Positions 31,896 to 41,038 of a DNA stretch of 51,976 nt are shown here, one piece after another. The notes under the pieces are model-generated. The model saw only the letters and a list, made by a program, of their open reading frames with translations, had not been told where the DNA came from and did not search any database. The DNA is from JAJPXC01 sp964517875 (GTDB lineage Bacteria; Bacteroidota; Bacteroidia; Bacteroidales; Muribaculaceae), in assembly GCA_964517875.1 (NCBI GenBank), contig CAZFEU010000009.1:1-51976 (forward strand), given 5' to 3'. Both the position numbers and the translations under genes were made by a program. Within the stretch, counting starts at the first letter, position 1. Each line of letters opens with the position of its first letter.

Positions 31896-31903
31896 CAAAG
31901 ATA
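31896..31903 (-). promoter_or_regulatory. -7 box of the ATP-grasp/murein-peptide operon
   Basis: On the minus strand TATCTTTG; the GTG start lies 4 nt after the box. No good -33 TTTG is seen at 19-21 nt. It is back to back with the promoter of the transport operon. Confidence 0.65.
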
Positions 31904-31954
31904 GCACAAAATGTTATACTGTCACCTAACAATGTTAATACTTAATAATGAGTA

Positions 31955-31985
31955 TTTCCTATTATGTAAGGAATTAGTATCTTTG
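31955..31985 (+). promoter_or_regulatory. Promoter of the TonB receptor/ABC operon
   Basis: TTTC (31955-31958), 19 nt, then TATCTTTG (31978-31985), 14 nt before the ATG. Confidence 0.65.
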
Positions 31986-31999
31986 TGGTCAAATAAATT

Positions 32000-34753
32000 A
32001 TGACCAATCAGTTACGAAGAATATACATGGTAATTGTGACGGTGCTTGTGAGTGCTGTCGCTCTTGCCGTGCCAGTTCGCATCACAGTTAGCGATGCAGA
32101 AACAGGTGAAATAGTGGAATTTGCAGCTGTGGCTTTGTCAAAAGGTGAGCTGCACGCCGGCGGACTTACCGACCGTGAAGGTGTTGCGGTTATTGAAGTG
32201 GCACCGGGCAGATGGACCGTGACGGTGAGCATGGTAGGTTATAGGCACACTACCTCCAGCCTTGACGTATCCGCACCTCAGACTACGGCTAAGTTGAAAT
32301 TGCAGCCAGTTCAGAATAGACTTAACGAGGTTGTAGTGACTGCCCAGGAGTCGCGCGGAGCTACCAGTGCGTCGGTAATTGACGTTGCTGCTATGCAGCA
32401 CTTACAGCCATCGAGCTTCTCCGACCTTATGGAGCTGTTGCCTGGTCAGATCAACAAAGACCCTGAGATGGGATTGGCCAATCTGCTGCGTCTGCGCGAA
32501 GCTGCTAACAGTTCGACCTCCGACAACTACGATACAGGTTCGCTTGGGGCGTCGTTTGTGGTTGATGGCGTTCCCGTCAACTCCTCGGCCGATATGCAGA
32601 TATCGCCCGACGGCACCCGAGGCCAACGTTCGGCAGCGGGCAAAGGGGTGGATATGCGCACCCTCTCAACCGATGATATTGAGCAGGTAGAGGTGGTGCG
32701 CGGCATACCGTCGGTAGAGTACGGAGAGCTCACGTCGGGACTTGTCAACATCAAGCGTAAGAATCGTGTGACTCGACTGGAAGCGCGTTTTAAGGCCGAT
32801 ATGCAGTCGCAATTGTTTTATGTGGGCAAAGGCGTGAAATTGCCGGGTAATGACTGGACACTTAACTTATCGGCCGACTATCTCGACTCTAAAATAGACC
32901 CTCGCAACAAGCGTGATAACTTCAAGCGCATCACTGCATCGGTGCGTTCGCTCAAGAAGTGGACTCATCCGCTATTTATAACCTCTTGGAACACATCGCT
33001 CAACTATACCGGTACGTTTGAACGCGATGACAACGACCCCGACCTTACTATCAACGGCACAACTGACTTTTACAAGTCAAGTAAGAATGGTGTGTCATGG
33101 CAGAATATCCTCAACTTCCAAATGCCGCTTAACCCATTCTGGCGCAACGCCACGCTGACTACCGGGCTATCTTACTCACACGATAAGTTACACCAAGAGA
33201 AAACTGTGGCAGCTAACCGCGTATACCCTCTCCCGGTATCGATTCTGCCAGGTGCTAATTATGTGGGTTTCCTACCGATGGTTTATGACGCACTCTACGA
33301 TATGGTAGGTGAACCGCTCACTGCCTATGCAAAGGGTAATGTGCAAGCCCGCTACAGTGTGGGTGGTTTTGGCAATATACTTAAAGCAGGCGTAGAGTGG
33401 AATATGAGCAAAAACCTGGGTAAAGGAGCCATCTATGATTTGTCGCGCCCCTTAGTGGCCGGTAATACAAGCCGCCCCCGAGCATTTTCCGACATACCCG
33501 CCATGCACCAGGTGTCGGCCTATGTGGAGAATGTGACTGACTTCTCGGCCGGACGTAACCAGTACCAGTTGCAAATCGGCCTCCGTGAGACACAGCTTGT
33601 ACACCTTGATCGCCGTTACGCACTGAGCGGAAAGCCGTACATCGACCCTCGAGCCAACCTCAAATGGGTTTTGCCTTCATGGTATGTGGGTGCCTCTCCA
33701 ATGGTGCTCGAACTCAATGGAGGAGTGGGATGGCTTACGAAGATGCCTGTGGCTGCGATGCTTTACCCTGATTTGCTATACACCGATTTCGCCCAGCTTA
33801 ACTTCTTTCACAATGAAGAGCCCTATAGGGTGATGAATGTGCTCACCTACGTCGAGGATCTTACCAACTATGACTTGCGAGCCGCCCGCAACTTCAAGTG
33901 GGAGGTGCGAGGCGATCTGAATTGGATGGGCAACCGACTGTCGGTGACTTACTTCCGTGAACGCATGAGCGACGGTTTCCGCCGTTCAGGGGTTGTACAC
34001 CGCTATGATTATAACAAATATGAAGCATCGGCCTATGATCCATATACCGAAAACCGCCCCCCCACAGTCGATGAACTCCCCTATGAGGTGGAGACTCGCC
34101 TTAACGTGGTTAACCACACCACCAACGGTTCGAAGATTGATAAGGAGGGCGTGGAATATACACTGTCAACCCGCCGATTCCCGATAATTCGTACCCGCCT
34201 CACAGTCTCGGGGGCATGGTTCCGTACCACGCTCCACAATTCACAGGCACTGTGGTACAAGCCAGGCGTGGTGCTCAACGGCAAGGAATTGCAGTACGTG
34301 GGGCTCTATGACGATGATGACGGAAATCGCTATGAGAGTGTCAACACCAATTTCACGTTTGATACCGATGTGCCTCGCTTGGGGCTGAATTTCTCAGTGT
34401 CGGTGCAGAACATGTGGCTTACCTCCAACCAAACCCTTGAACGCACCGGAATGCCAACCCATTATATGGGGCCCGACATGGAGGTGCATCCATATACACC
34501 CGACTTGGTCAACGATCCATATCTCAAGCACCTTGTGCGCACATATTCACCCACAACGTTCGAACGCCGCACGGTGCCCCTGGCCACTACCTTCAATATC
34601 AAGGCCACTAAGAAATTTTGGAACGACCGTATCGCAGTAGCCCTCTACGTCAACCGTCTGGTGTCAATCACACCCGATTACGAGCGGTATGGCGTAGTGT
34701 TGCGTCGCTATTCATCACCTTACTTCGGCATGGAACTTAATTTACGTCTATAA
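32000..34753 (+). CDS. TonB-dependent outer-membrane receptor
   Basis: 917 residues. A short signal peptide (about 1-24) is followed by a carboxypeptidase-regulatory-like beta domain (about 25-105: ITVSDAETGEIVEFAAVALSKG, TVTVSMVGYRHTTSSL), the plug (about 112-245, with ESRGATSASVIDVAAMQHL, DLMELLPG and IEQVEVVRGIPSVEYGELTSGLVNIKRK), and a 22-strand-like barrel ending in a final strand YFGMELNLRL. Such receptors import metal complexes, vitamins or oligomers using TonB energy. There is no SusD partner, so this is not a glycan pair. It is first in a seven-gene operon with a DUF4876 lipoprotein, a DUF6850 barrel and an ABC transporter. The substrate is unknown; a small iron or haem-type ligand is one guess. 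Confidence 0.9.
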   Translation: MTNQLRRIYMVIVTVLVSAVALAVPVRITVSDAETGEIVEFAAVALSKGELHAGGLTDREGVAVIEVAPGRWTVTVSMVGYRHTTSSLDVSAPQTTAKLKLQPVQNRLNEVVVTAQESRGATSASVIDVAAMQHLQPSSFSDLMELLPGQINKDPEMGLANLLRLREAANSSTSDNYDTGSLGASFVVDGVPVNSSADMQISPDGTRGQRSAAGKGVDMRTLSTDDIEQVEVVRGIPSVEYGELTSGLVNIKRKNRVTRLEARFKADMQSQLFYVGKGVKLPGNDWTLNLSADYLDSKIDPRNKRDNFKRITASVRSLKKWTHPLFITSWNTSLNYTGTFERDDNDPDLTINGTTDFYKSSKNGVSWQNILNFQMPLNPFWRNATLTTGLSYSHDKLHQEKTVAANRVYPLPVSILPGANYVGFLPMVYDALYDMVGEPLTAYAKGNVQARYSVGGFGNILKAGVEWNMSKNLGKGAIYDLSRPLVAGNTSRPRAFSDIPAMHQVSAYVENVTDFSAGRNQYQLQIGLRETQLVHLDRRYALSGKPYIDPRANLKWVLPSWYVGASPMVLELNGGVGWLTKMPVAAMLYPDLLYTDFAQLNFFHNEEPYRVMNVLTYVEDLTNYDLRAARNFKWEVRGDLNWMGNRLSVTYFRERMSDGFRRSGVVHRYDYNKYEASAYDPYTENRPPTVDELPYEVETRLNVVNHTTNGSKIDKEGVEYTLSTRRFPIIRTRLTVSGAWFRTTLHNSQALWYKPGVVLNGKELQYVGLYDDDDGNRYESVNTNFTFDTDVPRLGLNFSVSVQNMWLTSNQTLERTGMPTHYMGPDMEVHPYTPDLVNDPYLKHLVRTYSPTTFERRTVPLATTFNIKATKKFWNDRIAVALYVNRLVSITPDYERYGVVLRRYSSPYFGMELNLRL

Positions 34754-34773
34754 ACAGATAATAAGAGAAGCAT

Positions 34774-35988
34774 ATGAGATATATTACAATCATATTGTTA
34801 GCACTGTGGTGCGCTGTTGCCACAAGTTGCATTGATAATGAGGGTACGATGGCCGACTATCATAATGTGTCGGTACTCAGTACGATGCCCGACGAGATAC
34901 CCGCCGGTACACCCCTTCTCACCGGAAAGATAGAGTACACCGAAATCAATACCGGCGTGAGGGGAGCACAGGCGTTGCCGCAGTACGACCCCTATCGCCT
35001 CCCCGCCGGGCTATACAATATCCAGGCCTCGGCCACCGTGCGCTATAAGCTTGATGATGGCTCCGAAGTGGAGCGCACATTGCGTGCCACCCTCCCGTCG
35101 CAAGAAATCACCGGCGACTGCACACTGGAGCTGCCGTGGTTCTTTTATAATGAATCCAACACATTGGTGTTCGGTGAGATATACGCCACCGGGTCGCTTA
35201 ATGCCACCTCAACAGGTGGTATCCGCGACACCTATTTCGCAATATATAATAATACTGATGAGGTGATTTATGCCGATGGACTGGGAATAGCTGAATCGGC
35301 CTTCGTAAACTCACGCACCAGCACATACGAAGTCCTTACTCCTAAGAATGACCGTGGCTCAGCCTTCACCGCCGGAACCATCTGGGTGATTCCCGGAAGT
35401 GGCACCGACTATCCAATCCAACCGGGTGAATCTATAAAAATTGTAGACCAGGCTATCGATTGGAGCGCACAGGTGCCTGGAGCCCTTGACCATACTGATG
35501 CCGCCTTTGAGTGGGTCGACGATAACCCCCTTGACACTGATAACCCCCAGGTGGCTAATCTCGACAAGTGGTATTGCTATTCGTTGACTGTATGGATTAT
35601 TTCTAACCAGTGTAACCGCTCATACGCACTGATTCGTTTCCCTCAGGGTATGACCGCCGAGCAATATCTTAGCGAGTATCACGGCCCCTACGACTATATA
35701 AGTGCCATTGGCACTCAGATGCACAACGACAAGGCTTATCTGATACCTAATCAATGGATTATCGACGGTGTTAACCTCAGTAATCCTGAGGTGTGGGTTT
35801 TCGGAGCGTTAGGCAACTCGGTTGACATGAGCTACGCCGCAATATCGCAGATTGACAAGGATCCTGAGCGATTTGGTCGTTGCTTCGTGCGTAGGGTGTC
35901 GTCGGTTACTCCCGACGGGCGCAAGATTTTAATGGATACTAATGATTCGGCACGCGACTTCGAAGTGCGTACAAGATCGCAATATTAG
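34774..35988 (+). CDS. DUF4876 lipoprotein
   Basis: 404 residues. The lipobox ATSC at residues 16-19 ends the signal peptide. The body matches the DUF4876 family: an N-terminal beta domain (residues about 30-115, with TLPSQEITGDCTLELPW) and a lamin-tail-like sandwich (LVFGEIYATGSLNATS...YFAIYNNTDEVIYADGLGIAES, WVIPGSGTDYPIQPGESIKIVDQAIDW). The family usually occurs next to TonB receptors, and here the receptor stop is 20 nt upstream. The protein probably sits on the cell surface or inner face of the outer membrane and may bind the ligand, but the partnership is inference. Full length; no odd features. Confidence 0.85.
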   Translation: MRYITIILLALWCAVATSCIDNEGTMADYHNVSVLSTMPDEIPAGTPLLTGKIEYTEINTGVRGAQALPQYDPYRLPAGLYNIQASATVRYKLDDGSEVERTLRATLPSQEITGDCTLELPWFFYNESNTLVFGEIYATGSLNATSTGGIRDTYFAIYNNTDEVIYADGLGIAESAFVNSRTSTYEVLTPKNDRGSAFTAGTIWVIPGSGTDYPIQPGESIKIVDQAIDWSAQVPGALDHTDAAFEWVDDNPLDTDNPQVANLDKWYCYSLTVWIISNQCNRSYALIRFPQGMTAEQYLSEYHGPYDYISAIGTQMHNDKAYLIPNQWIIDGVNLSNPEVWVFGALGNSVDMSYAAISQIDKDPERFGRCFVRRVSSVTPDGRKILMDTNDSARDFEVRTRSQY

Positions 35989-35992
35989 TGAA

Positions 35993-37510
35993 ATGAGAGT
36001 ATTAGTCGCTTCCTGCCTGCTGTTTGTAGCTTCGGCTACACTTGTAGCCGGAGATGCCCTCGACATCCGCGGTGCCGCCCTGATGGATGCAACCACTGAT
36101 GACGTGGCTACGCTACCTTACGAGAGCAACCCGGCAGCCATGTTTACACGCTTCGATGCCGGTAGGTCGACATTCAATGCCGCAGCAAGTTACAGCGGCG
36201 CCGACCATGCGCAGGTTGTGCAGGAAGGCACAGGGCACTTGTTGGGGGGGCTTGACGCACATTCATATATGCGGCTAAATCCATCAACTGTGGTTTGGGG
36301 TGGCGCAAGATTCTCCACTGGGCAGCTGCGCAACCTCAAGTGGACCGAGTCAATCGATTACGACCGAATATCACCCTATGTGCTCGGCGACTCGGTAGGA
36401 GGCAATCTCTCGGAGCGCCGTTATAGCTTTTACGGCGGTTATGCCGGGCGTTCAGGCTTGTGGGGTTGGGGGGCAAAGGCAAGTTATGTAGCTTCGATCG
36501 ACTACCGCGACCGCGACCCGCGTGATAAAATTGTAGTGTCCGACCTCAATGTCGACCTTGGTGTCACACGCACGGTGGATGGATACGACCTCGGCGCAGC
36601 CTTGGGACTGAATGTCTACAACCAGGACTGCGATCTTGAATTCTACAACCCAATTAACAATATACGCGTGTATGTATTCACCGGCCTTGGCACGGTGTAC
36701 AGCCGTTTCAGCGGAAATTCAGCCGAAAATGCCGCTTACGACGGCTTGGGCTATCGAATTGCACTCACACTCACTCCCACTCACGGGAAAGGTGCTTGGT
36801 GTGCCGTGCGCTACCGTCACGACTACATGAAGCAGATACTGCGCGACTTTAATAATATCACACTCAGTCATGCCACAAGCTATCACTTCGAAGGGGAAGC
36901 CGGGTGGAAAGGTACGGCCGGTATTGTCACCGTAGCCCCGCGGGCCATGTTAAAATGGCGCCGTCGTATAGGCACCGAAAACATCTTTGGCTCGTCGGTG
37001 GGCACTGATTATAATTATATAGGTGATCATACATATTATTACAGCGACCGTGTGTCGGCCACTCTCGACGTGCCGCTTACCATAGCCATGCATGGCACCA
37101 CAATGCTCGACCTTACCCCCGGAGCATTCTACAACTACGAGCACGAAAACTACAGGTCGCCCTCGCGCGACCTTGAGGCCGACCGCATAGGATGGTCACT
37201 TCAGGCCGCGTGTGCGTTTGATGCCGGACGCATCAGGGTGCGCCCCGGTGTTGATGGCGGCATCTCCTGGGGCTCGGCACTCAGCCGCAAGCTCACCGGG
37301 CTTAACCCCCAATCGGCAATAGGTGGTATGGTAAACCATAATTTCGACATGCTCACTGCCGACAATCGCTCACTCGGAGTATCGGTAGGCGCTTCATATA
37401 AGATAACACCCACTTTAGCGCTGCAGCTTGAGGCTAAAGCCCGTCGCTGCTGGATTAGTGGGCATGGGAAATCGACACATGCCATAATCACGGCAGGAGT
37501 AGTATTTTGA
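35993..37510 (+). CDS. DUF6850 outer-membrane beta-barrel protein
   Basis: 505 residues. The signal peptide (1-20) is followed by alternating beta strands throughout: YSFYGGYAGRSGLWGWGAKASYV, VNLGVT-like segments, ALTLTPTHGKGAWCAVRYRHDY, VTVAPRAMLKWRRR, and a C-terminal LQLEAKARRCWIS...AIITAGVVF ending in Phe, as expected for an outer-membrane barrel. It resembles the DUF6850 family, usually found with DUF4876 and TonB genes. It lies 4 nt after the DUF4876 stop, so it is certainly in the same operon. The ATG 35993 is chosen because the longer frame overlaps the upstream gene. It could be a second channel or an anchor for the receptor complex. Confidence 0.8.
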   Translation: MRVLVASCLLFVASATLVAGDALDIRGAALMDATTDDVATLPYESNPAAMFTRFDAGRSTFNAAASYSGADHAQVVQEGTGHLLGGLDAHSYMRLNPSTVVWGGARFSTGQLRNLKWTESIDYDRISPYVLGDSVGGNLSERRYSFYGGYAGRSGLWGWGAKASYVASIDYRDRDPRDKIVVSDLNVDLGVTRTVDGYDLGAALGLNVYNQDCDLEFYNPINNIRVYVFTGLGTVYSRFSGNSAENAAYDGLGYRIALTLTPTHGKGAWCAVRYRHDYMKQILRDFNNITLSHATSYHFEGEAGWKGTAGIVTVAPRAMLKWRRRIGTENIFGSSVGTDYNYIGDHTYYYSDRVSATLDVPLTIAMHGTTMLDLTPGAFYNYEHENYRSPSRDLEADRIGWSLQAACAFDAGRIRVRPGVDGGISWGSALSRKLTGLNPQSAIGGMVNHNFDMLTADNRSLGVSVGASYKITPTLALQLEAKARRCWISGHGKSTHAIITAGVVF

Positions 37511-37534
37511 ACGTTTTAACATCATATAAATTCA

Positions 37535-38419
37535 ATGGAACCCGTAATTTCAGTAAAAAACCTGACCCAACGCTATGGCACCGGGCGTTTGATCTACAAA
37601 GATCTGAGCTTCGATGTGCCCCAGGGTCACATCCTGGGTCTTTTAGGGAAGAATGGTACAGGTAAGACTACCACAATCAACATCCTTATGGGGTATCTTA
37701 AGCCACAAAGCGGCCAGTGCAAGATATTCGGGCGTGACATCACAGCGATGGATGCCGCCACCCGCTCGCGCATTGCGTTGTTGATTGAAGGACACGTGCA
37801 ATATGCGTTCATGACTATCGAGCAAATTGAACGGTTCTATGCCAAATTCTATCCCAAGTGGAATCGTGAGGCTTATTACGAGTTGATGCGTAAGCTCCAC
37901 GTGTCTCCCCGACAGCGTATACAGTCAATGTCATGCGGCCAGCGGTCGCAAGTGGCGTTGGGGCTTATATTGGCGCAGAATGCCGACCTGCTTGTGCTCG
38001 ACGACTTTTCATTGGGTCTTGACCCCGGGTATCGCCGCTTGTTTGTGGAGTATCTGCGCGACTTCGTTAAGAGTGAGGATAAGACCGTGTTTATGACATC
38101 GCATATCATCCAGGATATGGAGCGACTTATTGATGATGTGATTGTGCTCGACTATGGCAAAATTCTCACCCAGCAGCCTGTCAAGCAATTGATGGACACA
38201 TTCCATTGCTATCAGTTCGATACAAAAGCCGACAATATAAAGGCCGACAGAGACCTGCTCAATCCATCGGTAGTGAGAGGCCACGGTGAGGTATTCTCAT
38301 TCAAGGATGCTGAACATGTGAGAGGTAAGCTGCAGAGTCAGGGGGTAGAAGTTGATAATTTCTCCATAGCCCAAATGACCCTTGAGGATGCATTCATTGG
38401 TTTAACCGGAAAATATTGA
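37535..38419 (+). CDS. ABC transporter ATP-binding protein, unusual Walker B
   Basis: 294 residues, ABC-2 type ATPase. Walker A GKNGTGKTT (residues 38-46), Q-loop region near ALLIEGHVQYAFM, signature MSCGQRSQV (132-140, normally LSGGQ), Walker B LLVLDDFSLGLD (152-163) and H-loop FMTSH. The catalytic Glu after the Walker B Asp is Asp (D157), and the usual EPT is DFS; this may slow ATP turnover. A C-terminal domain (about 215-294) follows. It pairs with the membrane protein encoded by the next gene. In an operon with an outer-membrane receptor, it may drive inner-membrane import or export of the same cargo or anchor gliding or secretion; direction is unknown. Confidence 0.88.
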   Translation: MEPVISVKNLTQRYGTGRLIYKDLSFDVPQGHILGLLGKNGTGKTTTINILMGYLKPQSGQCKIFGRDITAMDAATRSRIALLIEGHVQYAFMTIEQIERFYAKFYPKWNREAYYELMRKLHVSPRQRIQSMSCGQRSQVALGLILAQNADLLVLDDFSLGLDPGYRRLFVEYLRDFVKSEDKTVFMTSHIIQDMERLIDDVIVLDYGKILTQQPVKQLMDTFHCYQFDTKADNIKADRDLLNPSVVRGHGEVFSFKDAEHVRGKLQSQGVEVDNFSIAQMTLEDAFIGLTGKY

Positions 38420-38427
38420 TTGACACT

Positions 38428-39096
38428 ATGATTAAAGCTATTTTTTATAAAGAATGGCTCAAGACCAGCCGCACATTCATAGTGTGCCTGGTGCTTGGCC
38501 TGGCAGTGGCCATATATGCCGATTTGGGCATAAACCGTATTGTGGCGAACAAGGGTGTTGACCATGTGTGGCTGATCATGCTTATGAAGGATCAGATGTT
38601 TATTGACGCTCTGCGGTATGTGCCTTTGCTCATAGGTCTTGCCCTCGGCATATCGCAGATGGCGCCTGAGATGAGCAGCAAGCGCCTTAAACTCACGTTG
38701 CATTTGCCATTCTTGTCAGAGAAGTTGGTGGGGCTGATGCTTCTCACCGGACTGGTGGAGCTCACGGTGATCTATTGCTGCATCATTGCAACAGTGTTCT
38801 GCTACGAGTCTACCATACTCCCTCACGAGCTTGTGAGCCGAGGCATGCTTACATCTCTGCCATGGTTTTTCGCCGGGTATATAGCCTACTTATTCGCTAC
38901 ATCGGTGTGCCTGGAGGGCACGTGGCGCGAGCGTATCCTGTTGAGCCTAATAGGTATCGGAGTGCTCACCGTGATGTTCATGCAGGATGCCCCCGAGGCC
39001 TACAACTCAATGATCGTGGCAGTGATAGTATTAATGGTAGCTATAATAGCGCTGACCTACAGGTCGGTATATCGGTTTAAGGAGGGCCGTCAATAA
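38428..39096 (+). CDS. ABC-2-type transporter permease
   Basis: 222 residues from ATG 38428 (the TTG at 38416 overlaps the ATPase stop and is rejected). It is very hydrophobic, with about six membrane helices: RTFIVCLVLGLAVAIYADLG, YVPLLIGLALGISQMAP, KLVGLMLLTGLVELTVIYC, MLTSLPWFFAGYIAYLFATS, ILLSLIGIGVLTVMFM and SMIVAVIVLMVAIIAL. A cytoplasmic motif APEMSSKRLKLTLHLP before the third helix is where the ATPase would couple. It is the membrane partner of the ATPase 8 nt upstream. The family has no assigned substrate. Confidence 0.8.
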   Translation: MIKAIFYKEWLKTSRTFIVCLVLGLAVAIYADLGINRIVANKGVDHVWLIMLMKDQMFIDALRYVPLLIGLALGISQMAPEMSSKRLKLTLHLPFLSEKLVGLMLLTGLVELTVIYCCIIATVFCYESTILPHELVSRGMLTSLPWFFAGYIAYLFATSVCLEGTWRERILLSLIGIGVLTVMFMQDAPEAYNSMIVAVIVLMVAIIALTYRSVYRFKEGRQ

Positions 39097-39102
39097 GTGT
39101 GT

Positions 39103-40335
39103 ATGAAAAAGATAGCTAATATAGTATTCTATGCCGTTGCCATCATAGTGCTCAGCTGGTTTCTGCCTTGGCTCTACAGGCTGATGCTCCCCGATGTAAA
39201 GAGCGAACCATTTATGGCTTACTCCCCTGTGGCCGATGCGTGGGTGCAATCAGTGACTAACGATGATAAGACCCAGGTTATCACATTGGTCGACTCCGAC
39301 GGTAAGCCCGTTGAAGGCACCCTCTCCAAGGATGACCGCGATTCGCTGATACCCCAGATGTATTACCGCAATCTTATGGCGCGTAAACGCATGCCCGATA
39401 CTATTGCCGGCATTGAAACTTCAGTGCACAATCTCAAAGCCGGAGAGCTGGTGCTTACCTCCACACCCCACGATATTAACAAAGTGATGCCCGATGTATA
39501 TATGATCATGGAATCGCGCCCCGAGCGTTCCGACTTCGAGGATCCCGAAGAAGTGTGGCGGTGGACCGCTGATGGCATGGAGTTCATACGCATAGCCGAT
39601 GGTACTGTCAATGAAGACCGCAGTGAGCGATTCTCTCAGGAAATCAAAAAAGTGGGCTTCGAACAGCCGCTACACGATTTCAGCGCCAATATCACCTCGC
39701 GCAAGCAGCGTGATGATGGCTATCTGCTTGTCGATGCCAATGGCCAGGTGTTCAACATGCTTCAGTTTGCAGGTAGGCCGATGGTGGTTAAAGTCAATCT
39801 CCCTCAGGGCGTGAAAGCTGATAAAGTGTGGATAATCGAAGCCACTGACCCGCGTCACCTGGGACTGATGACCGACACCGAGGGTAATCCCTATTTTATT
39901 GAGAGCGACTACACGGTTGAGCCACTCGACATAGGCAAGATTGATCCCCGCAACGCCCGTCTGACCGTGATGGGCAATGTGTGGAATATAGTATTCCGTA
40001 TGAGCGGTCCGCAGGGGTCGAGATGGCGTGCTATCGATGCCACCACACTCCGGCCGCTTGGCAAATATGACTACACTACTACAGAGTCGTTCCTATCAAG
40101 GGTAGGGAAGTATATATTCCCCTATCAGCTTTCATTTGTGTCGATTAATGATTCGCTCGCCTATACTCGCGTCACCGACATATCATGGTCGGCAGCTATC
40201 CTGAATATACTGTTGGCCTTGATTCTGGCGTTAGTAGGCTTGAAGCGACATTCTCAGCACTTCTTCTATGGAGCTGCCGTGACATGTCTGTTCGGTGTAT
40301 TCTCCTTCATACCGTTCATTCTGACACGTGATTAA
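39103..40335 (+). CDS. DUF4857 membrane protein
   Basis: 410 residues from ATG 39103 (GTG 39097 is an alternative). One N-terminal membrane helix (residues about 6-27), a large soluble periplasmic region (about 35-350) with WTADGMEFIRIADGTVNEDRS and GYLLVDANGQVFNMLQFAGRPMVVKVNLP, and two C-terminal helices (AAILNILLALILALVGLK and FFYGAAVTCLFGVFSFIPFIL). It matches DUF4857, which occurs in the same operons as this ABC pair. The large periplasmic region could connect the inner-membrane ABC transporter with the outer-membrane parts. 6 nt separate it from the permease gene. Confidence 0.82.
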   Translation: MKKIANIVFYAVAIIVLSWFLPWLYRLMLPDVKSEPFMAYSPVADAWVQSVTNDDKTQVITLVDSDGKPVEGTLSKDDRDSLIPQMYYRNLMARKRMPDTIAGIETSVHNLKAGELVLTSTPHDINKVMPDVYMIMESRPERSDFEDPEEVWRWTADGMEFIRIADGTVNEDRSERFSQEIKKVGFEQPLHDFSANITSRKQRDDGYLLVDANGQVFNMLQFAGRPMVVKVNLPQGVKADKVWIIEATDPRHLGLMTDTEGNPYFIESDYTVEPLDIGKIDPRNARLTVMGNVWNIVFRMSGPQGSRWRAIDATTLRPLGKYDYTTTESFLSRVGKYIFPYQLSFVSINDSLAYTRVTDISWSAAILNILLALILALVGLKRHSQHFFYGAAVTCLFGVFSFIPFILTRD

Positions 40336-40369
40336 ACTATAATTTCATTAACCAATAAACTTATAAATC

Positions 40370-41005
40370 ATGAAATCAATGCTCAGAGCCATTTTGGCAA
40401 TGTTAGTAATGTCAACTGTTTTTGCCTCATGCAACGGTAACGGTGACAAGAAAGATGTAAAGGCCGAGGACACCGTGTTTACAGCTGAGGAACTCGCCAA
40501 GAAAGTAAATGTAGAAGATGTGCTCAAAAATGCGCCCCAGCTCGTTAAGAGTGGTGATACAATTATTGTGGAGGGTGTGGTCGACCATCTGTGCAAGCAC
40601 GGAGGTAAGAAGGCTTTCATCGCCGGAACACAGAAAGGTATCATCCGTTGTGAATCAACAGCGGCTATGGGTGGTAAGTTCGCTCAGAACACTCTCAATC
40701 AGCCCATCATCGTTAAGGGTGTGCTGAAGGAAGACCGTATCAACGAGGCCGTTGTAAAGCAGATGGAAGAATCGTATGCCGAGCAGCTTAAGAAGCAAGA
40801 GGCTGAACATGGCGAAGATGTGGAAGTGGGTTGCGAAACAGAGCGCAAAGCTGCCGGACAGGCCGACCTTGATAAGTTTGCCGATCGTATGGCCGACCAT
40901 CGTGCCAAGATAGCCCACAGCGACCTTAAGGACGAAAACGGCGAGCCCTATTACGTGCAGAGCTATTATATTCTCACCACTACATACGTTGTTCCCGAAA
41001 AATAA
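40370..41005 (+). CDS. OB-fold lipoprotein at end of transport operon
   Basis: 211 residues. The lipobox FASC at residues 18-21 is followed by a short acidic linker. The core (about 50-125: VEDVLKNAPQLVKSGDTIIVEGVV, DHLCKHGGKKAFIAG, IIRCESTAAMGGKFAQ, NQPIIVKGVLKEDRI) reads as a tRNA_anti-like/OB fold; the pattern of Cys and His around residues 74-78 (LCKHGG) might bind a metal or haem. The C-terminal half is helical and rich in Glu, Lys and Ala, with a second conserved Cys (VGCETE). It is 34 nt after the DUF4857 gene, so probably the last gene of the operon. The next gene has its own promoter at 40989-41017. Confidence 0.72.
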   Translation: MKSMLRAILAMLVMSTVFASCNGNGDKKDVKAEDTVFTAEELAKKVNVEDVLKNAPQLVKSGDTIIVEGVVDHLCKHGGKKAFIAGTQKGIIRCESTAAMGGKFAQNTLNQPIIVKGVLKEDRINEAVVKQMEESYAEQLKKQEAEHGEDVEVGCETERKAAGQADLDKFADRMADHRAKIAHSDLKDENGEPYYVQSYYILTTTYVVPEK

Positions 41006-41017
41006 TGACTATCTTTG
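40989..41017 (+). promoter_or_regulatory. Promoter of the TerD-family gene
   Basis: TTG (40989-40991), 18 nt, TATCTTTG (41010-41017), 21 nt before the ATG. It overlaps the end of the preceding gene. Confidence 0.65.
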
Positions 41018-41038
41018 TGGAGTTAAACACCCACAAGG

